Below, piece by piece: positions 27,765 through 37,479 of a DNA stretch of 37,767 nt; within the stretch, counting starts at the first letter, position 1; each line of letters opens with the position of its first letter. Under the pieces are notes generated by a model. The model was not told the origin of the DNA and made no database searches. It worked only from the letters and a program-made list of their open reading frames with translations. The translations under genes and the position numbers were made by a program. This stretch comes from Hyphomicrobiales bacterium (GTDB taxonomy: Bacteria > Pseudomonadota > Alphaproteobacteria > Rhizobiales > Beijerinckiaceae), in contig JANXTB010000301.1 in assembly GCA_025356415.1 (NCBI GenBank), positions 1 to 37,767 on the forward strand. Direction: 5' to 3'.

Positions 27765-28219
27765 TCGACCTTCGGCACATTATAGAGCGGGATGATGCGC
27801 ACCTTGCGATCGTCGCGCGGAACCGGCGCGACATCAGCCGCGGTCGCCACAACATCGGCCTGCGCGATTTCGCTGGGGCGCACGTCGGGCGCGGACAGAG
27901 CCATCGCCGGAGCCGGAGACGATTTCACCGAAGCCTTCTTCTGCACGGCGCGTTTGCGCGCGCGCTCGATGTCGTTCACGAGGCTTGAGGGATCGACGCT
28001 GACGCGCGAGACGCCTGCGCCAGTCTGATATTCATAAGCGAGATGGGCCGAGTCGGTTGCGGAAACGCGGCGCAGCTGAACGCCCTCGGCGCGCACCGGC
28101 GTCACGGAAATCGCCGCGCGCTCATTAATCAAGGATTGCGCCATCGCTCCGGACATGGCCTGCGGGGCCATCATGGCCGTCACCGAGCCCGCGATCATCG
28201 CCAAATGCTTCAAACGCAT
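27761..28219 (-). CDS. Secreted hypothetical protein
   Basis: N-terminal signal MRLKHLAMIAGSVTAMMAPQAMSGAMAQ; convergent, 4-nt overlap with the SLT gene end. Confidence 0.55.
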   Translation of the reverse strand: MRLKHLAMIAGSVTAMMAPQAMSGAMAQSLINERAAISVTPVRAEGVQLRRVSATDSAHLAYEYQTGAGVSRVSVDPSSLVNDIERARKRAVQKKASVKSSPAPAMALSAPDVRPSEIAQADVVATAADVAPVPRDDRKVRIIPLYNVPKVD

Positions 28220-28370
28220 GTCATCCCCGCGCCAAAATTGCCAACCGAAAATCGCCTCGCGGAGTCAGAACGCCGAAGCTGGCGATAGGTTGCCAAGCTT
28301 GCCTGCCCGCCGCTTGGCTTTACGCGCGCGCGCTCGCTACCTATCTTGGCGACGCATCAGGAGAACCGGG

Positions 28371-29339
28371 ATGAAACTCGTCTGCTACGATCCGCACGCG
28401 CGGCGCACCGATATTGCCGACGCGATGGCGGAATTCCCGGATGTCGATTTCGCCCGGCCAACCAGCCTGCCCGATCTCGCAACCGCGCTGGCGGGGGCCG
28501 AGATCCTCGTCACCAGCAACCGCGCCTATGAGGCCGACGCCGCAAAGATCGTGCGTGACCACGGCGGCGCCCTGCGGTGGATCCAGTTCACCACGTCGGG
28601 CCTCGACAAGGCGATCGGCCTTGGCCTGCCGCCAAATTGCGTGGTCACCAACGCGTCCGGCCTGCGCGCCTTCAGCGTGGCCGAACACGCGCTGTTCCTG
28701 ATGCTCTCGCTGATGCGCCAGGCCCGCATGGCCGAGCAGGGCCAGCGCGACAATCAATGGGTGCGCGACGCCATCACCCCGCGCATGGATAATCTCGCGG
28801 GCAAGCATCTGCTGATCATCGGCGCCGGGGCCATCGGGCAGGAGATTGCGCGCAAGGCCAAGGCCTTCGACATGCGCGTCACCGGCGTCAGCCGGTCGTC
28901 AGCGCCGCTGCAGAATTTCGATGCGATGCGCCCGCGTGCGCAATTGCCCGACGCCGTCGCAAACGCGGACATCATCGTGATGGCGGCCAATTACGATGCC
29001 GACACGCATCAACTGATGAGCGCGGCGCTGATCGGCGCGATGAAGCCGAGCGCGTATTTCGTCAACATCGGGCGCGGCGGGCTGGTGGATGAAGAGGCGC
29101 TGGTCGCTGCCTTGCGCGATGGCCGCATCGCCGGCGCCGGGCTCGACGTGACGCTCATCGAGCCGCTGCCGCACGGCCATGCGCTCTACAACCTGACGAA
29201 CGTCATTCTCAGTCCCCATATAGCGGGTGCGGGGTCTGCCGGCACGGGCGCGGGCATGGGCCGCATTCTTGGCGACAATCTCCGGCTGTGGCTGAAAGGC
29301 GAAGAATTGCAGAAGATCGTGATCGAGCGGACGGCATGA
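28371..29339 (+). CDS. D-2-hydroxyacid dehydrogenase family protein
   Basis: From ATG 28371: LLIIGAGAIGQEIARKAKAFDMRVTGVSR, FVNIGRGGLVDEEALVAALRDGRIAGAGLDV, NVILSPHIAG. Confidence 0.88.
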   Translation: MKLVCYDPHARRTDIADAMAEFPDVDFARPTSLPDLATALAGAEILVTSNRAYEADAAKIVRDHGGALRWIQFTTSGLDKAIGLGLPPNCVVTNASGLRAFSVAEHALFLMLSLMRQARMAEQGQRDNQWVRDAITPRMDNLAGKHLLIIGAGAIGQEIARKAKAFDMRVTGVSRSSAPLQNFDAMRPRAQLPDAVANADIIVMAANYDADTHQLMSAALIGAMKPSAYFVNIGRGGLVDEEALVAALRDGRIAGAGLDVTLIEPLPHGHALYNLTNVILSPHIAGAGSAGTGAGMGRILGDNLRLWLKGEELQKIVIERTA

Positions 29340-30115
29340 GCGACGACAAGGCGCCTAACCCCGCTTCCCAGCTCGCCTCGGCCTCATACCGCCTGGCCGC
29401 GCTCGATCAGGATTTCCTGCTCGCTGACGAGCAGCGCGGCGTGCGCTTCATGCTTGAATATGAAAAGGCCGAACAAGCGCTGCGCGCGTGGGGCGTGCGT
29501 TCCACCGTCGTGGTCTTCGGCTCGTCGCGCATTCGCGAGACCGACGACGCAAGGCGCGCGCACTGGTATGCGCAGGCGCGGGCTTTCGGAAAATTGTGCT
29601 CGCTGGAAGGCGGCGCGCTGGACCGCAACGGCGGACATCGTGACAACGTGATCGCCACCGGCGGTGGACCCGGCGCGATGGAAGCCGCAAACCGGGGCGC
29701 GCATGATGCGGGCGCGCCGAGCATCGGTTTCAACATCATGCTCCCGCGCGAGCAGATTCCCAATCCCTACACGACGCCGGAACTCACCTTCCGCTTTCAT
29801 TACTTTGCAATGCGCAAGATGCATCTCGCCATGCGGGCGAAAGCGCTGGTGGTGTTTCCCGGCGGTTTTGGCACGTTCGATGAGTTGTTCGAAATCCTGA
29901 CGTTGCGCCAGACGCACAAGGCGCCCGACATTCCCGTCGTCCTGTTCGACGCGGCCTACTGGCGCTCCGTGATCAAATTCGACGCCCTGCTCGACGCGGG
30001 CATGATCCAGAAAAGCGACCTCAACCTGTTCACCTTCGCCGAAAGCGCCGCAGAGGCTTGGGCGCAATTGGTCGCGCATGGCGTGATCCGCAAGGAAGAG
30101 CCAAGGAACACCTGA
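29336..30115 (+). CDS. LOG/lysine-decarboxylase-like family protein
   Basis: From ATG 29336: VVFGSSRIRE, ATGGGPGAMEAANRGAHDAG, ALVVFPGGFGTFDELFEILTLRQT. Confidence 0.88.
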   Translation: MSDDKAPNPASQLASASYRLAALDQDFLLADEQRGVRFMLEYEKAEQALRAWGVRSTVVVFGSSRIRETDDARRAHWYAQARAFGKLCSLEGGALDRNGGHRDNVIATGGGPGAMEAANRGAHDAGAPSIGFNIMLPREQIPNPYTTPELTFRFHYFAMRKMHLAMRAKALVVFPGGFGTFDELFEILTLRQTHKAPDIPVVLFDAAYWRSVIKFDALLDAGMIQKSDLNLFTFAESAAEAWAQLVAHGVIRKEEPRNT

Positions 30116-30118
30116 CGC

Positions 30119-30805
30119 ATGATCTCTGACGCTCTCGCAGCCCTGCCGCAAATCTTCACGCCGCCGTTTCGCCGCGTGCTTTATAAAATTCTGGCGCTGA
30201 CGCTCGCGATCCTGACGCTCATCTGGATCGCGCTCGATCGCTACATCATCGCCTATATCGCGGTGCCCTACCCGTGGCTCGCGACCATGCTGTCGCTGCT
30301 GACGGGCTTTGGCCTGTTTGTCGGACTGGCGTTTCTCGTTGCGCCAATTTCATCGCTGGTGGCGGGCTTCTTTCTCGACGAACTCGCCGAGCAAGTGGAG
30401 GTCGAAACCACGGGAACGCCCGGGGAAGCGCTGCCAGCGGGACAGGCGGTCTGGCTCGCGACGCGCTTCGCCTGCGTGTCGGTGCTGGTGAACATCGTTG
30501 CGCTGATGGTGTTTTTATTGCCGGGCGTGAACATCGCCGTGTTCTTCGTCGCCAACGGCTATTTGCTGGGACGTGAATATTTCGAGCTCGCGTCGCTGCG
30601 CTATCGCTCGCTGCACGAGACGCATGAGATGCGCCGGCGCCATCGCCTTTACATTTTCATGTGCGGGCTCTTGATCGCCTGTTTCGTCGTCGTGCCGATC
30701 GTGAACCTGCTGACGCCGCTGTTCGGCGCCGCGTTGATGGTGCGCATCCACCAGCGCCTGTCGCGCGCCGATCGACTACCGCTGATCGTTCAGGCCGGGC
30801 GCTGA
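30119..30805 (+). CDS. EI24/CysZ-like membrane protein
   Basis: MISDALAALPQIFTPPFRRVLYKILALTLAIL...YLLGREYFELASLRY...; multiple TM segments. Confidence 0.75.
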   Translation: MISDALAALPQIFTPPFRRVLYKILALTLAILTLIWIALDRYIIAYIAVPYPWLATMLSLLTGFGLFVGLAFLVAPISSLVAGFFLDELAEQVEVETTGTPGEALPAGQAVWLATRFACVSVLVNIVALMVFLLPGVNIAVFFVANGYLLGREYFELASLRYRSLHETHEMRRRHRLYIFMCGLLIACFVVVPIVNLLTPLFGAALMVRIHQRLSRADRLPLIVQAGR

Positions 30806-31800
30806 CGCTCGAACTGGCCGGACTTGCGGAAGCGGTAGAGATAGGTCGGCACGATGGTCTCGATGGCCTCGGGCGCTATGCCCAGTCCTTCGAGCGTTCG
30901 TCCTTCCGCCAGCGCGGGCGCCGACACCACATTGTCCCGCTGCAGCAGGCGCACCTGATCGCGCGTGGTCAGCAGCATCTTCGGGTACAGGCCGAGCGAG
31001 ACCGTTGAGGCGACTTCCATGCCCAGCGCCATGTAATGCGCTGCGCCGAACGGCACCGGGACCAGCAGGCGCTTGCGACCGATGGTGGCGCAGGTGAATT
31101 CCATCAGCTCGCGGAAGGTCTTCACCTCCGGCCCGCCGAGTTCATAAATCGCTCCGGGCGTGGTCTCGCCGCGCAGCGCGCGCGCCACGACCTGCGCGAC
31201 GTCGCCGACATAGACCGGCTGGAAGCGCGTCTCGCCGCCGCCGATCAGCGGCAGCACCGGCGACATGCGCGCCAGCGCCGCGAAGCGGTTGAAGAAATCA
31301 TCCTCGGGACCGAAGACGATGGAGGGGCGCAGCACATTACCTTGAGGGAAATATTCGAAAGCCGCGGCCTCGCCGGCAGCCTTGGAGCGGGCATAATCCG
31401 AATCCGACTTCGGATCGGCGCCCAGAGCCGACATCTGCACGAGCGTCGAGACGCCAGCCTCCTTGGCGGCGCGGGCGACGGCGCGGGCGCCGAAGGCCTG
31501 CACGGCGTCGAACTTCTGGCGGCCCGTCTCGGTGAGAATGCCAACCAGATTGACCACGGCGTCGGCCCCGCGCACCGCGGCGGCGACGGACGCCGGATAG
31601 CGCAAGTTGGCCTGCATGGCGTGGATCTGTCCGACGCGGCCGGCTGGCTGCAAATGGCCTGCAAGATCGGGGCGGCGGCAAGCGACGCGGATACGCCAGC
31701 CGTCACGGGCCAGGGCGCGCACGACGTGGCGGCCAATGAAACCGGAGCCGCCGAAGACCGTCACCAGACGGCCAGTCCTGTCGCTTGTCTCGAGCATCAT
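30790..31800 (-). CDS. NAD(P)-binding protein, complex I NDUFA9-like/SDR family
   Basis: LVTVFGGSGFIGRHVVRALARDGWRIRVACRRPD...LRPSIVFGPEDDFFNRFA. Confidence 0.85.
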   Translation of the reverse strand: MMLETSDRTGRLVTVFGGSGFIGRHVVRALARDGWRIRVACRRPDLAGHLQPAGRVGQIHAMQANLRYPASVAAAVRGADAVVNLVGILTETGRQKFDAVQAFGARAVARAAKEAGVSTLVQMSALGADPKSDSDYARSKAAGEAAAFEYFPQGNVLRPSIVFGPEDDFFNRFAALARMSPVLPLIGGGETRFQPVYVGDVAQVVARALRGETTPGAIYELGGPEVKTFRELMEFTCATIGRKRLLVPVPFGAAHYMALGMEVASTVSLGLYPKMLLTTRDQVRLLQRDNVVSAPALAEGRTLEGLGIAPEAIETIVPTYLYRFRKSGQFERQRPA

Positions 31801-31878
31801 ATTCCCCGCGTCAACAGCTTCGCGATCACGAGACGCTGATTAGAGGACGCGGGCTGTTCTGTACAGGGGCTGGCGCTT

Positions 31879-32184
31879 CTACTTGCGGCGAGCCCGCACG
31901 GGAATCGGGATCAGCTGGCGGCGTCCGCCGCCGGGGCCATCGTCCCGATCGTCCTCTAGCCCCATGATCGCGGTGCCGCAGACGGCGCTGCCGAAGGTGA
32001 CGGCGAAACCGCCAAACAGGAGCAGGAGCGCGGGAACGGGCTGCTCGCTGCGCGCCAGCAGCGTGCCGATGCCGCCCACGTCCCAATAAACCAGAAAGGC
32101 TGCGAACAGCACGCCGAGCATCGCGCCGGCGAGCGCGTTCCAGAGGACGAGGCGGATCAAGTCTTGTTCGGCACGCTTGGTCAT
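31879..32184 (-). CDS. Small membrane protein, hypothetical
   Basis: MTKRAEQDLIRLVLWNALAGAMLGVLFAAFLVYWDVGGIGTLLARSEQPVPALLLLFGGFAVTFGSAVCGTAIMG. Confidence 0.6.
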   Translation of the reverse strand: MTKRAEQDLIRLVLWNALAGAMLGVLFAAFLVYWDVGGIGTLLARSEQPVPALLLLFGGFAVTFGSAVCGTAIMGLEDDRDDGPGGGRRQLIPIPVRARRK

Positions 32185-32385
32185 GCAGCACCTTTTCTGG
32201 CCGGAGCCCTACGAACGCGACACGCGGGCTTCCGTTGCAGGCGGCCCATGATAATGGCCCGCCTGTGATTTCTAATATAGAAACCCTTCAGCGCAGTTTC
32301 ACCTCCCTCGCGGCGGAAATAAGTCGAGAGACTTCAGCGATGCGAGATTGACAACAAGCCGCCCCGCCCCGTAGAACCCGCCCGT

Positions 32386-32470
32386 GCCCAGGTGGCGGAA
32401 TTGGTAGACGCGCTGGTTTCAGGTACCAGTCTTGCAAGAGGTGAAGGTTCGAGTCCTTTCCTGGGCACCA
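32386..32470 (+). tRNA. tRNA-Leu(CAG)
   Basis: gcccaggtggcggaattggtagacgcgctggtttcaggtaccagtcttgcaagaggtgaaggttcgagtcctttcctgggcacca; acceptor stem pairs, anticodon CAG, encoded CCA. Confidence 0.95.
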
Positions 32471-32527
32471 ATCATTTTTCAAGCTCCTGACTTTTTGGGA
32501 GTTTCGACGTTCACGCCCGTACCTCGA

Positions 32528-32743
32528 TCAAGGTGCGGGCGTTTTGCGTTCCATGTGTGCACGGAGAAGCTTTTCAGGGCCGATTTTTGCGAGGACCTTG
32601 CGGCTCGCCGCGCGCGTGTAATGGGTCGCCATCTTCGCAGTTGACCATCCGAACTGACGAAACCACGTTCCGAAGCTCTTGACGAACGGAGTGCCGCGCT
32701 CGGTCACGAGGTAGTGCTTCGACATGCCGGTCGCCTTCGGGAG
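32528..32743 (-). pseudogene. Tyrosine recombinase (phage-type integrase) C-terminal fragment with internal deletion
   Basis: ...ATGMSKHYLVTERGTPFVKSFGTWFRQFGWSTAKMATHYTRAASRKVLAKIGPEKLL: flanking blocks resemble integrases (FLVTE.GKPF...WFR; FGW.T.KMA.HYTRAA.RK), but the HGLR-containing catalytic segment between WFR and FGW is missing. Confidence 0.65.
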
Positions 32744-32744
32744 G

Positions 32745-32909
32745 CGTGTTCTCTTGCCAATCGGCGCGCTCGTGCCGCTGCTCGAGGCGTTCTCTACCGT
32801 TCCCGTCGCAGTCCATGCTCTCTGGCCGCGACAAGCCCACGTCAGCCCCCAGGTCCGCTACATCGTGGACCAGCTCGTAGCACGGGCAGCCGCAGGCGAG
32901 CTGAGATGA
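32745..32909 (+). pseudogene. LysR-type regulator C-terminal fragment
   Basis: RRVLLPIGALVPLLEAFSTVPVAVHALWPRQAHVSPQVRYIVDQLVARAAAGELR* resembles LysR substrate-domain C-termini (LVPLLE...VHALYP...S.KVR.FVDFLV). No HTH or N-terminal part is present. Confidence 0.6.
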
Positions 32910-33148
32910 TCATTCAGGGCGGCACAACGATCTTGCCGCCCGCCTTCATTGGCTTCCTTGCAGCACTGGCCACGACGATCGGGTCGGCGGAACACGCAGG
33001 CAGCGTGCCTCGCTCGACCTCGTCCGTGAGCCGCTAAAGGCGCACACCCATGAACACGTCGCGATCCGCACTGCAGGGTAGCGACCGACGGCGAGTACTC
33101 ACGGCCCTGAAGTCGCCGTGCTACCAAGGCTCTCCACTGAACATCTCC

Positions 33149-34426
33149 TCACTGAAGCATGAAGCGCATAAGAGCGAGCGAGACCTCGGGGACATAAGTG
33201 ATGAGACCGAGCGCGAGCAAGTAGAGACCAACAAATGGCAGAATGCCGCGATAGATGATCTTCAGGTCGATCCCGAGCACGGATTGCGCGACGAAGATGT
33301 TGATGCCGAAGGGTGGATGGAACAAGCCGATCGCGAGATTGACCATGAAGACGATTCCGAAATGGACCGTGTCGATTTGCAACGACTTGGCGATCGGGAT
33401 CAGCAGCGGCGTGAGTAGCAAGATAGCCGAGAGCGGATCGAGGAAGCACCCGACGATCAGCAGGATGACGTTGACGATCAGCAGGAACTGCCATGATGAT
33501 AGATTCAGATATTGAATCCACTCGACCAGCATCGCGGGAACCTGATTGATCGTCAGTATCCAGGAGAACACGCCGGCGCAGGCGACAATAACCAGGATCT
33601 GCGCGGTGAAGCGCACCGTGGCCGTCGCGCAATCCAGGATTTCATGCCAGCTTAATTCGTTGAAAATGAATCGCGTCACCAGCGCCGCATAGACACAGGC
33701 GACGGCGGCTGCTTCGGTCGGCGAGAAGACGCCGCCGTAAATGCCGCCAAGGATGATGACCGGCGCTCCAAGGGCCCAAGCGCCACGCTTGGTTGAATGC
33801 AGAAAATGCTTGAGCTCGAACGGCGTCCCTTTGCCAAAATTCGAGAACCAGGCCTGCGCGATCACATAGCCGGCAATCAGCAATGCAATGAGAAGACCCG
33901 GCACGATGCCGGCCGCGTACAGGCGCGGCACGGATTCATTCGCCGCCGCTGCATAGACAAGCATCGGAATGCTAGGCGGAATGATGATATCGATCGCGCC
34001 CATAGCGGTGATGAGCCCCGCTGCAAAAGGCGCCGGATAACCGGCCTTCGTCATGGCCGGATACATGACCTTGCCGATGGTCGCGACAGCCGCCGCACTG
34101 ACGCCAGAGATGGCGCCGAAGATTGTAGCGACGCCGACCGTCGTCACGCCAAGGCTGCCCCGCACCGAGCCGACTCCACTCTGCACAAAATCCACGAGGC
34201 GCTGCGCGACGCTGCCGCGCCCCATCAATTCGCCGGCATAGATGAAATAAGGAATGGCGAGCAGCGCGTAAGCGTTGATCGAACCGAACAGGTTTTGATG
34301 CAGCGCCGCCAACGGAACATGCATGAAGAAGACAAGCGCGACTGTGGATGCGCTCAGCAGAACGAGGAAAATCGGAAATCCGAGCAGCAGCAGAATGACG
34401 GGAAGAAAACCAAGCGCGAAACTCAT
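33149..34426 (-). CDS. TRAP transporter large permease (DctM type)
   Basis: From ATG 34426: MSFALGFLPVILLLLGFPIFLVLLSASTVAL...FGAISGVSAAAVATIGKVMYPAM...DIIIPPSIPMLVYAAAANES. Confidence 0.93.
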   Translation of the reverse strand: MSFALGFLPVILLLLGFPIFLVLLSASTVALVFFMHVPLAALHQNLFGSINAYALLAIPYFIYAGELMGRGSVAQRLVDFVQSGVGSVRGSLGVTTVGVATIFGAISGVSAAAVATIGKVMYPAMTKAGYPAPFAAGLITAMGAIDIIIPPSIPMLVYAAAANESVPRLYAAGIVPGLLIALLIAGYVIAQAWFSNFGKGTPFELKHFLHSTKRGAWALGAPVIILGGIYGGVFSPTEAAAVACVYAALVTRFIFNELSWHEILDCATATVRFTAQILVIVACAGVFSWILTINQVPAMLVEWIQYLNLSSWQFLLIVNVILLIVGCFLDPLSAILLLTPLLIPIAKSLQIDTVHFGIVFMVNLAIGLFHPPFGINIFVAQSVLGIDLKIIYRGILPFVGLYLLALGLITYVPEVSLALMRFMLQ

Positions 34427-34932
34427 CAGACTGTCTCCCGGATCGGGCGCCGCCCGAGCCATGCACGAAGAATGAGGGCGATCACCATCAAGGTCAGTCC
34501 GAGCGGCACGGCGCTATGGGGAATCCATGTCGGCAATTGCGCAATGTCGCTGACCGCGCCCAAAGTGTAGATGCGGCGGACGTACAGTATGGATTGCCAA
34601 GCCACGAAGGCCGCAACGACGCCGGTCACAAGCACTTCGGCGAAGGTGACGATGCGGCGAACGGACGGAGGTGCAGTCTCTAGCAACACGTCCATGCGCA
34701 AATGCTGTCCGCGCCAGCTCACGACCGCGCCACCCAGGAATGCGATCCAGATCAGGATATAAATCTCGATCTCGTCACTCCCCCCAATCGAGACATCCGC
34801 GAGATAACGCCCGCAGACATTGATAAAGTTGAGACAGATCCCCGCGATCAACGCGACCGCGAGAATCCTTTCAATGACCGAGGCTACGGACTCGACCCGC
34901 TTGCCGACTTCAGTTTTGGACATCACCTTCAT
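34426..34932 (-). CDS. TRAP transporter small permease (DctQ type)
   Basis: Four-TM small permease pattern; GGSDEIEIYILIWIAFLGGAVVSWRGQHLRMDVLLE; stop/start overlap with the large permease. Confidence 0.9.
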   Translation of the reverse strand: MKVMSKTEVGKRVESVASVIERILAVALIAGICLNFINVCGRYLADVSIGGSDEIEIYILIWIAFLGGAVVSWRGQHLRMDVLLETAPPSVRRIVTFAEVLVTGVVAAFVAWQSILYVRRIYTLGAVSDIAQLPTWIPHSAVPLGLTLMVIALILRAWLGRRPIRETV

Positions 34933-34974
34933 CTCCTGAAACCGGAAAGCTGCCGGCCGCTTGAAAGCCCGGTC

Positions 34975-35964
34975 TTATTTGGCTGCGGCGGCGACGAGAG
35001 CCTCGTAATCGGCCTTCATCTTCGGATTTGAATTGAGAACAGCCGGAAGCGTCGAGAGCACCTGGTCGAGATATCTCTTCTTCTCGGCATCATCGAAGCT
35101 GATCAGCTCGCCGCCATTCTGCGTCCACACTTTCTCGGTGTTGGCGACGTCGCCTTGGGCGAAAGCTTCGATCTTGCGCTGCGCGTTGAACGCCTCTTCG
35201 CGAACCATGGCTTCGAGCTGCGGGCCGAGCGACTTCAGGAAGTCCTTGTTCGCCATGGCGGGGACGATGAGATAGGAGCCAGGAAGCGCGGTGAGACCCT
35301 TGGCGAGATCGTAATATTTGAACGCTGTGAACACCGTCGAACTTGCGACAAGCCCGTCGATCGTGCGATTCTGCATGGCTGACAAAACTTCGCCGAGCGG
35401 CATTGAGAGCGGCGAGGCGCCAAGCTTGCGGAAAGGTTCGATCTGCAACGGCGCGGCGCCGGGCACGCGGATTTTCTGACCCTTGAAATCATCGACCTTG
35501 CGGATCGCCTTGCTCGACAAGAGCATGATCGGGCCATGCGCGAGCACAGCGATGGGCTCAAGTCCCTTGGTCGCGCCATATTCGGCGAAACGCTTGCGAA
35601 TATCGGGATCGGCAAAAACCTTTTGCGCCGCAGCGAGAGACGGGAACAGGCCCGGCGCGTCGAACACCTGAAAACGCGGCTCAAGGCCGATCAGAAAGCC
35701 GCTCGCCGGAGCGGTGATTTCGATCGTTCCCATTGCGACGCCTTCGACCGTCGCGGGGATCTGGCCGAGCTGATTGGCCGGATAAGGCTCGACCTTGATC
35801 TTGCCCGCCGAACGCGACTCGATGCCGGCCTTAAAGGCTTTCATCCACTCATGCGTCACGTCGTTGACGGTGGGCGACGAAATCTTGATCGTGTAGGTCT
35901 GCGCCATCACGGCGGTCGGCGCGAGCGCGAGCAGCGCCGACAAAAGAAATGCCCCAGTCTTCAT
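34975..35964 (-). CDS. TRAP transporter substrate-binding protein (DctP type)
   Basis: Signal peptide, FKAGIESRSAGKIKVEPYPANQLGQIPATVEGVAMGTIEI, AMQNRTIDGLVASSTVFTAFKYYDLAK. Confidence 0.92.
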   Translation of the reverse strand: MKTGAFLLSALLALAPTAVMAQTYTIKISSPTVNDVTHEWMKAFKAGIESRSAGKIKVEPYPANQLGQIPATVEGVAMGTIEITAPASGFLIGLEPRFQVFDAPGLFPSLAAAQKVFADPDIRKRFAEYGATKGLEPIAVLAHGPIMLLSSKAIRKVDDFKGQKIRVPGAAPLQIEPFRKLGASPLSMPLGEVLSAMQNRTIDGLVASSTVFTAFKYYDLAKGLTALPGSYLIVPAMANKDFLKSLGPQLEAMVREEAFNAQRKIEAFAQGDVANTEKVWTQNGGELISFDDAEKKRYLDQVLSTLPAVLNSNPKMKADYEALVAAAAK

Positions 35965-36020
35965 CGTTTTCTCCCGTTTCGTTTTAGAGGGCGCCTTTGC
36001 GGCGTCCCTGTTTTTGCAAC

Positions 36021-37235
36021 TTAGTATTGACCCTTGGGCTCCAGCCCGAACGTGTGCTGCCCATACATGGCTGACACGGCATCCCAGTTGAGGCTGATAT
36101 GCGAACTCACCGCGTGAATGTCGCGCCAGAAACGCTGCACCGGATGATCTAGGCCGAGCGCGCTGCCGCCAGCGGCCGTGAAGACGGCGTCCACCGCCTG
36201 CACCAGAAGACGAACTGCAAAGGAATGCGTCAAGCGGTTGCGCATACGCATTTCGACGTCCACCTCTCCGCCATTGGCGACAGCGGCCAAGGTCTCCTTG
36301 AGATCGCGATGGATCATGAGCGTAGCCGCGTCGATGGAGGCCGTCGCCTCCGCCACGCGCATCTGGATGGTCGCAAATTCCGCCATGCGATTGTTGCCGC
36401 CAGCGACAGCGCCACGGGTCGTGCGGCCGGAGACCTGCTCAACGAAGGATTTGAGCGCGCCGCGCGCCATCCCCAGAGCGGGAGAGACGAGGCAGTTTGG
36501 AACGACGGCCAACATGGGCTGCCGATAAATCGGATTGGCGTTGATCTTCGCCCCGGGCGTATTGCCGACGAGCAACTCGGCGAAACTGATCGCGCGATAG
36601 GCCGGCGCCACGGCGTCGGTGATGACGATCGACTTGCTGCCGGTGCCGGCGAGGCCCATTGGATTCCAGTCGTCCTCAATGGTGAAGTCGCGCTTCGGGA
36701 CCAGCAGGAAGCCCGGCTTCGGACCGGTCGGGAACGGAATGATCGCGCCAAGAATGCCCCATTGCGCGTTGTCGATCCCGCTCATGAAACTCCAGCGCCC
36801 GCTGACGCGATAGGCCCCTTCTTCCGCGACGACCTTGCCTGATGGCGCATAGGAGACGGCGGAAATCGCATCGGGATTCTCGCCCCAGATCTCCTGCTGC
36901 GCTTCAAGCGGGTAGCAGCCGATCATCCATTGATGCACGGCGCCCAGGCTGAACACCCACCCTGTCGAACCATCGCCAGCGGCAATCGCCGCAACTGCCT
37001 CGACGAAGACTTCATAGCCATATTCGAAACCGCCAAAGGCGCGCGGCTGCATGATCTTGAACAGCTCGGCCTCGCGCATCCTGTCGACGATTTCGGCGGA
37101 GACCTGACGATTAGCCTCAGTAGCGCGCGCGTTATCCCGTGCGATCCGTCCGATGTCATGCGCACGAGAGAGCAACTCCTGAACCGATGGACGGGCGCCG
37201 GACGATCGTTGCTGCACTGCGATGGCGACAGACAT
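36021..37235 (-). CDS. Acyl-CoA dehydrogenase-fold flavin-dependent monooxygenase (HsaA-like family)
   Basis: FKIMQPRAFGGFEYGYEVFVEAVAAIAAGDGSTGWVFSLGAVHQW...YRVSGRWSFMSGIDNAQW...DDWNPMGLAGTGSKSIVI. Confidence 0.82.
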   Translation of the reverse strand: MSVAIAVQQRSSGARPSVQELLSRAHDIGRIARDNARATEANRQVSAEIVDRMREAELFKIMQPRAFGGFEYGYEVFVEAVAAIAAGDGSTGWVFSLGAVHQWMIGCYPLEAQQEIWGENPDAISAVSYAPSGKVVAEEGAYRVSGRWSFMSGIDNAQWGILGAIIPFPTGPKPGFLLVPKRDFTIEDDWNPMGLAGTGSKSIVITDAVAPAYRAISFAELLVGNTPGAKINANPIYRQPMLAVVPNCLVSPALGMARGALKSFVEQVSGRTTRGAVAGGNNRMAEFATIQMRVAEATASIDAATLMIHRDLKETLAAVANGGEVDVEMRMRNRLTHSFAVRLLVQAVDAVFTAAGGSALGLDHPVQRFWRDIHAVSSHISLNWDAVSAMYGQHTFGLEPKGQY

Positions 37236-37298
37236 GGAAACCTCCCGAGATCATTTTCTCGACGCTAGCAGCAGCCCAAAAGTCTGACAAGCAGATAA

Positions 37299-37312
37299 TT
37301 TGCATTTGCAAA
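37299..37312. promoter_or_regulatory. Palindrome in the intergenic region between the monooxygenase and MarR genes, candidate operator
   Basis: TTTGCA-TT-TGCAAA, in a divergent promoter region. Confidence 0.4.
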
Positions 37313-37479
37313 CAATTTTTCACACGAGAGACCACTGGGCTGGGCATATCTTCGCCAGACGCCCTTGAAAATTAGCATGCAATCGCAAATAATGGGATCC
37401 ACATTCGATGCCTGTCCGTACCTTCGGGACTGGCTTCGATGTTCTTCACAGGACGCAAAAAGAAAGTACGCTGGGCCCC

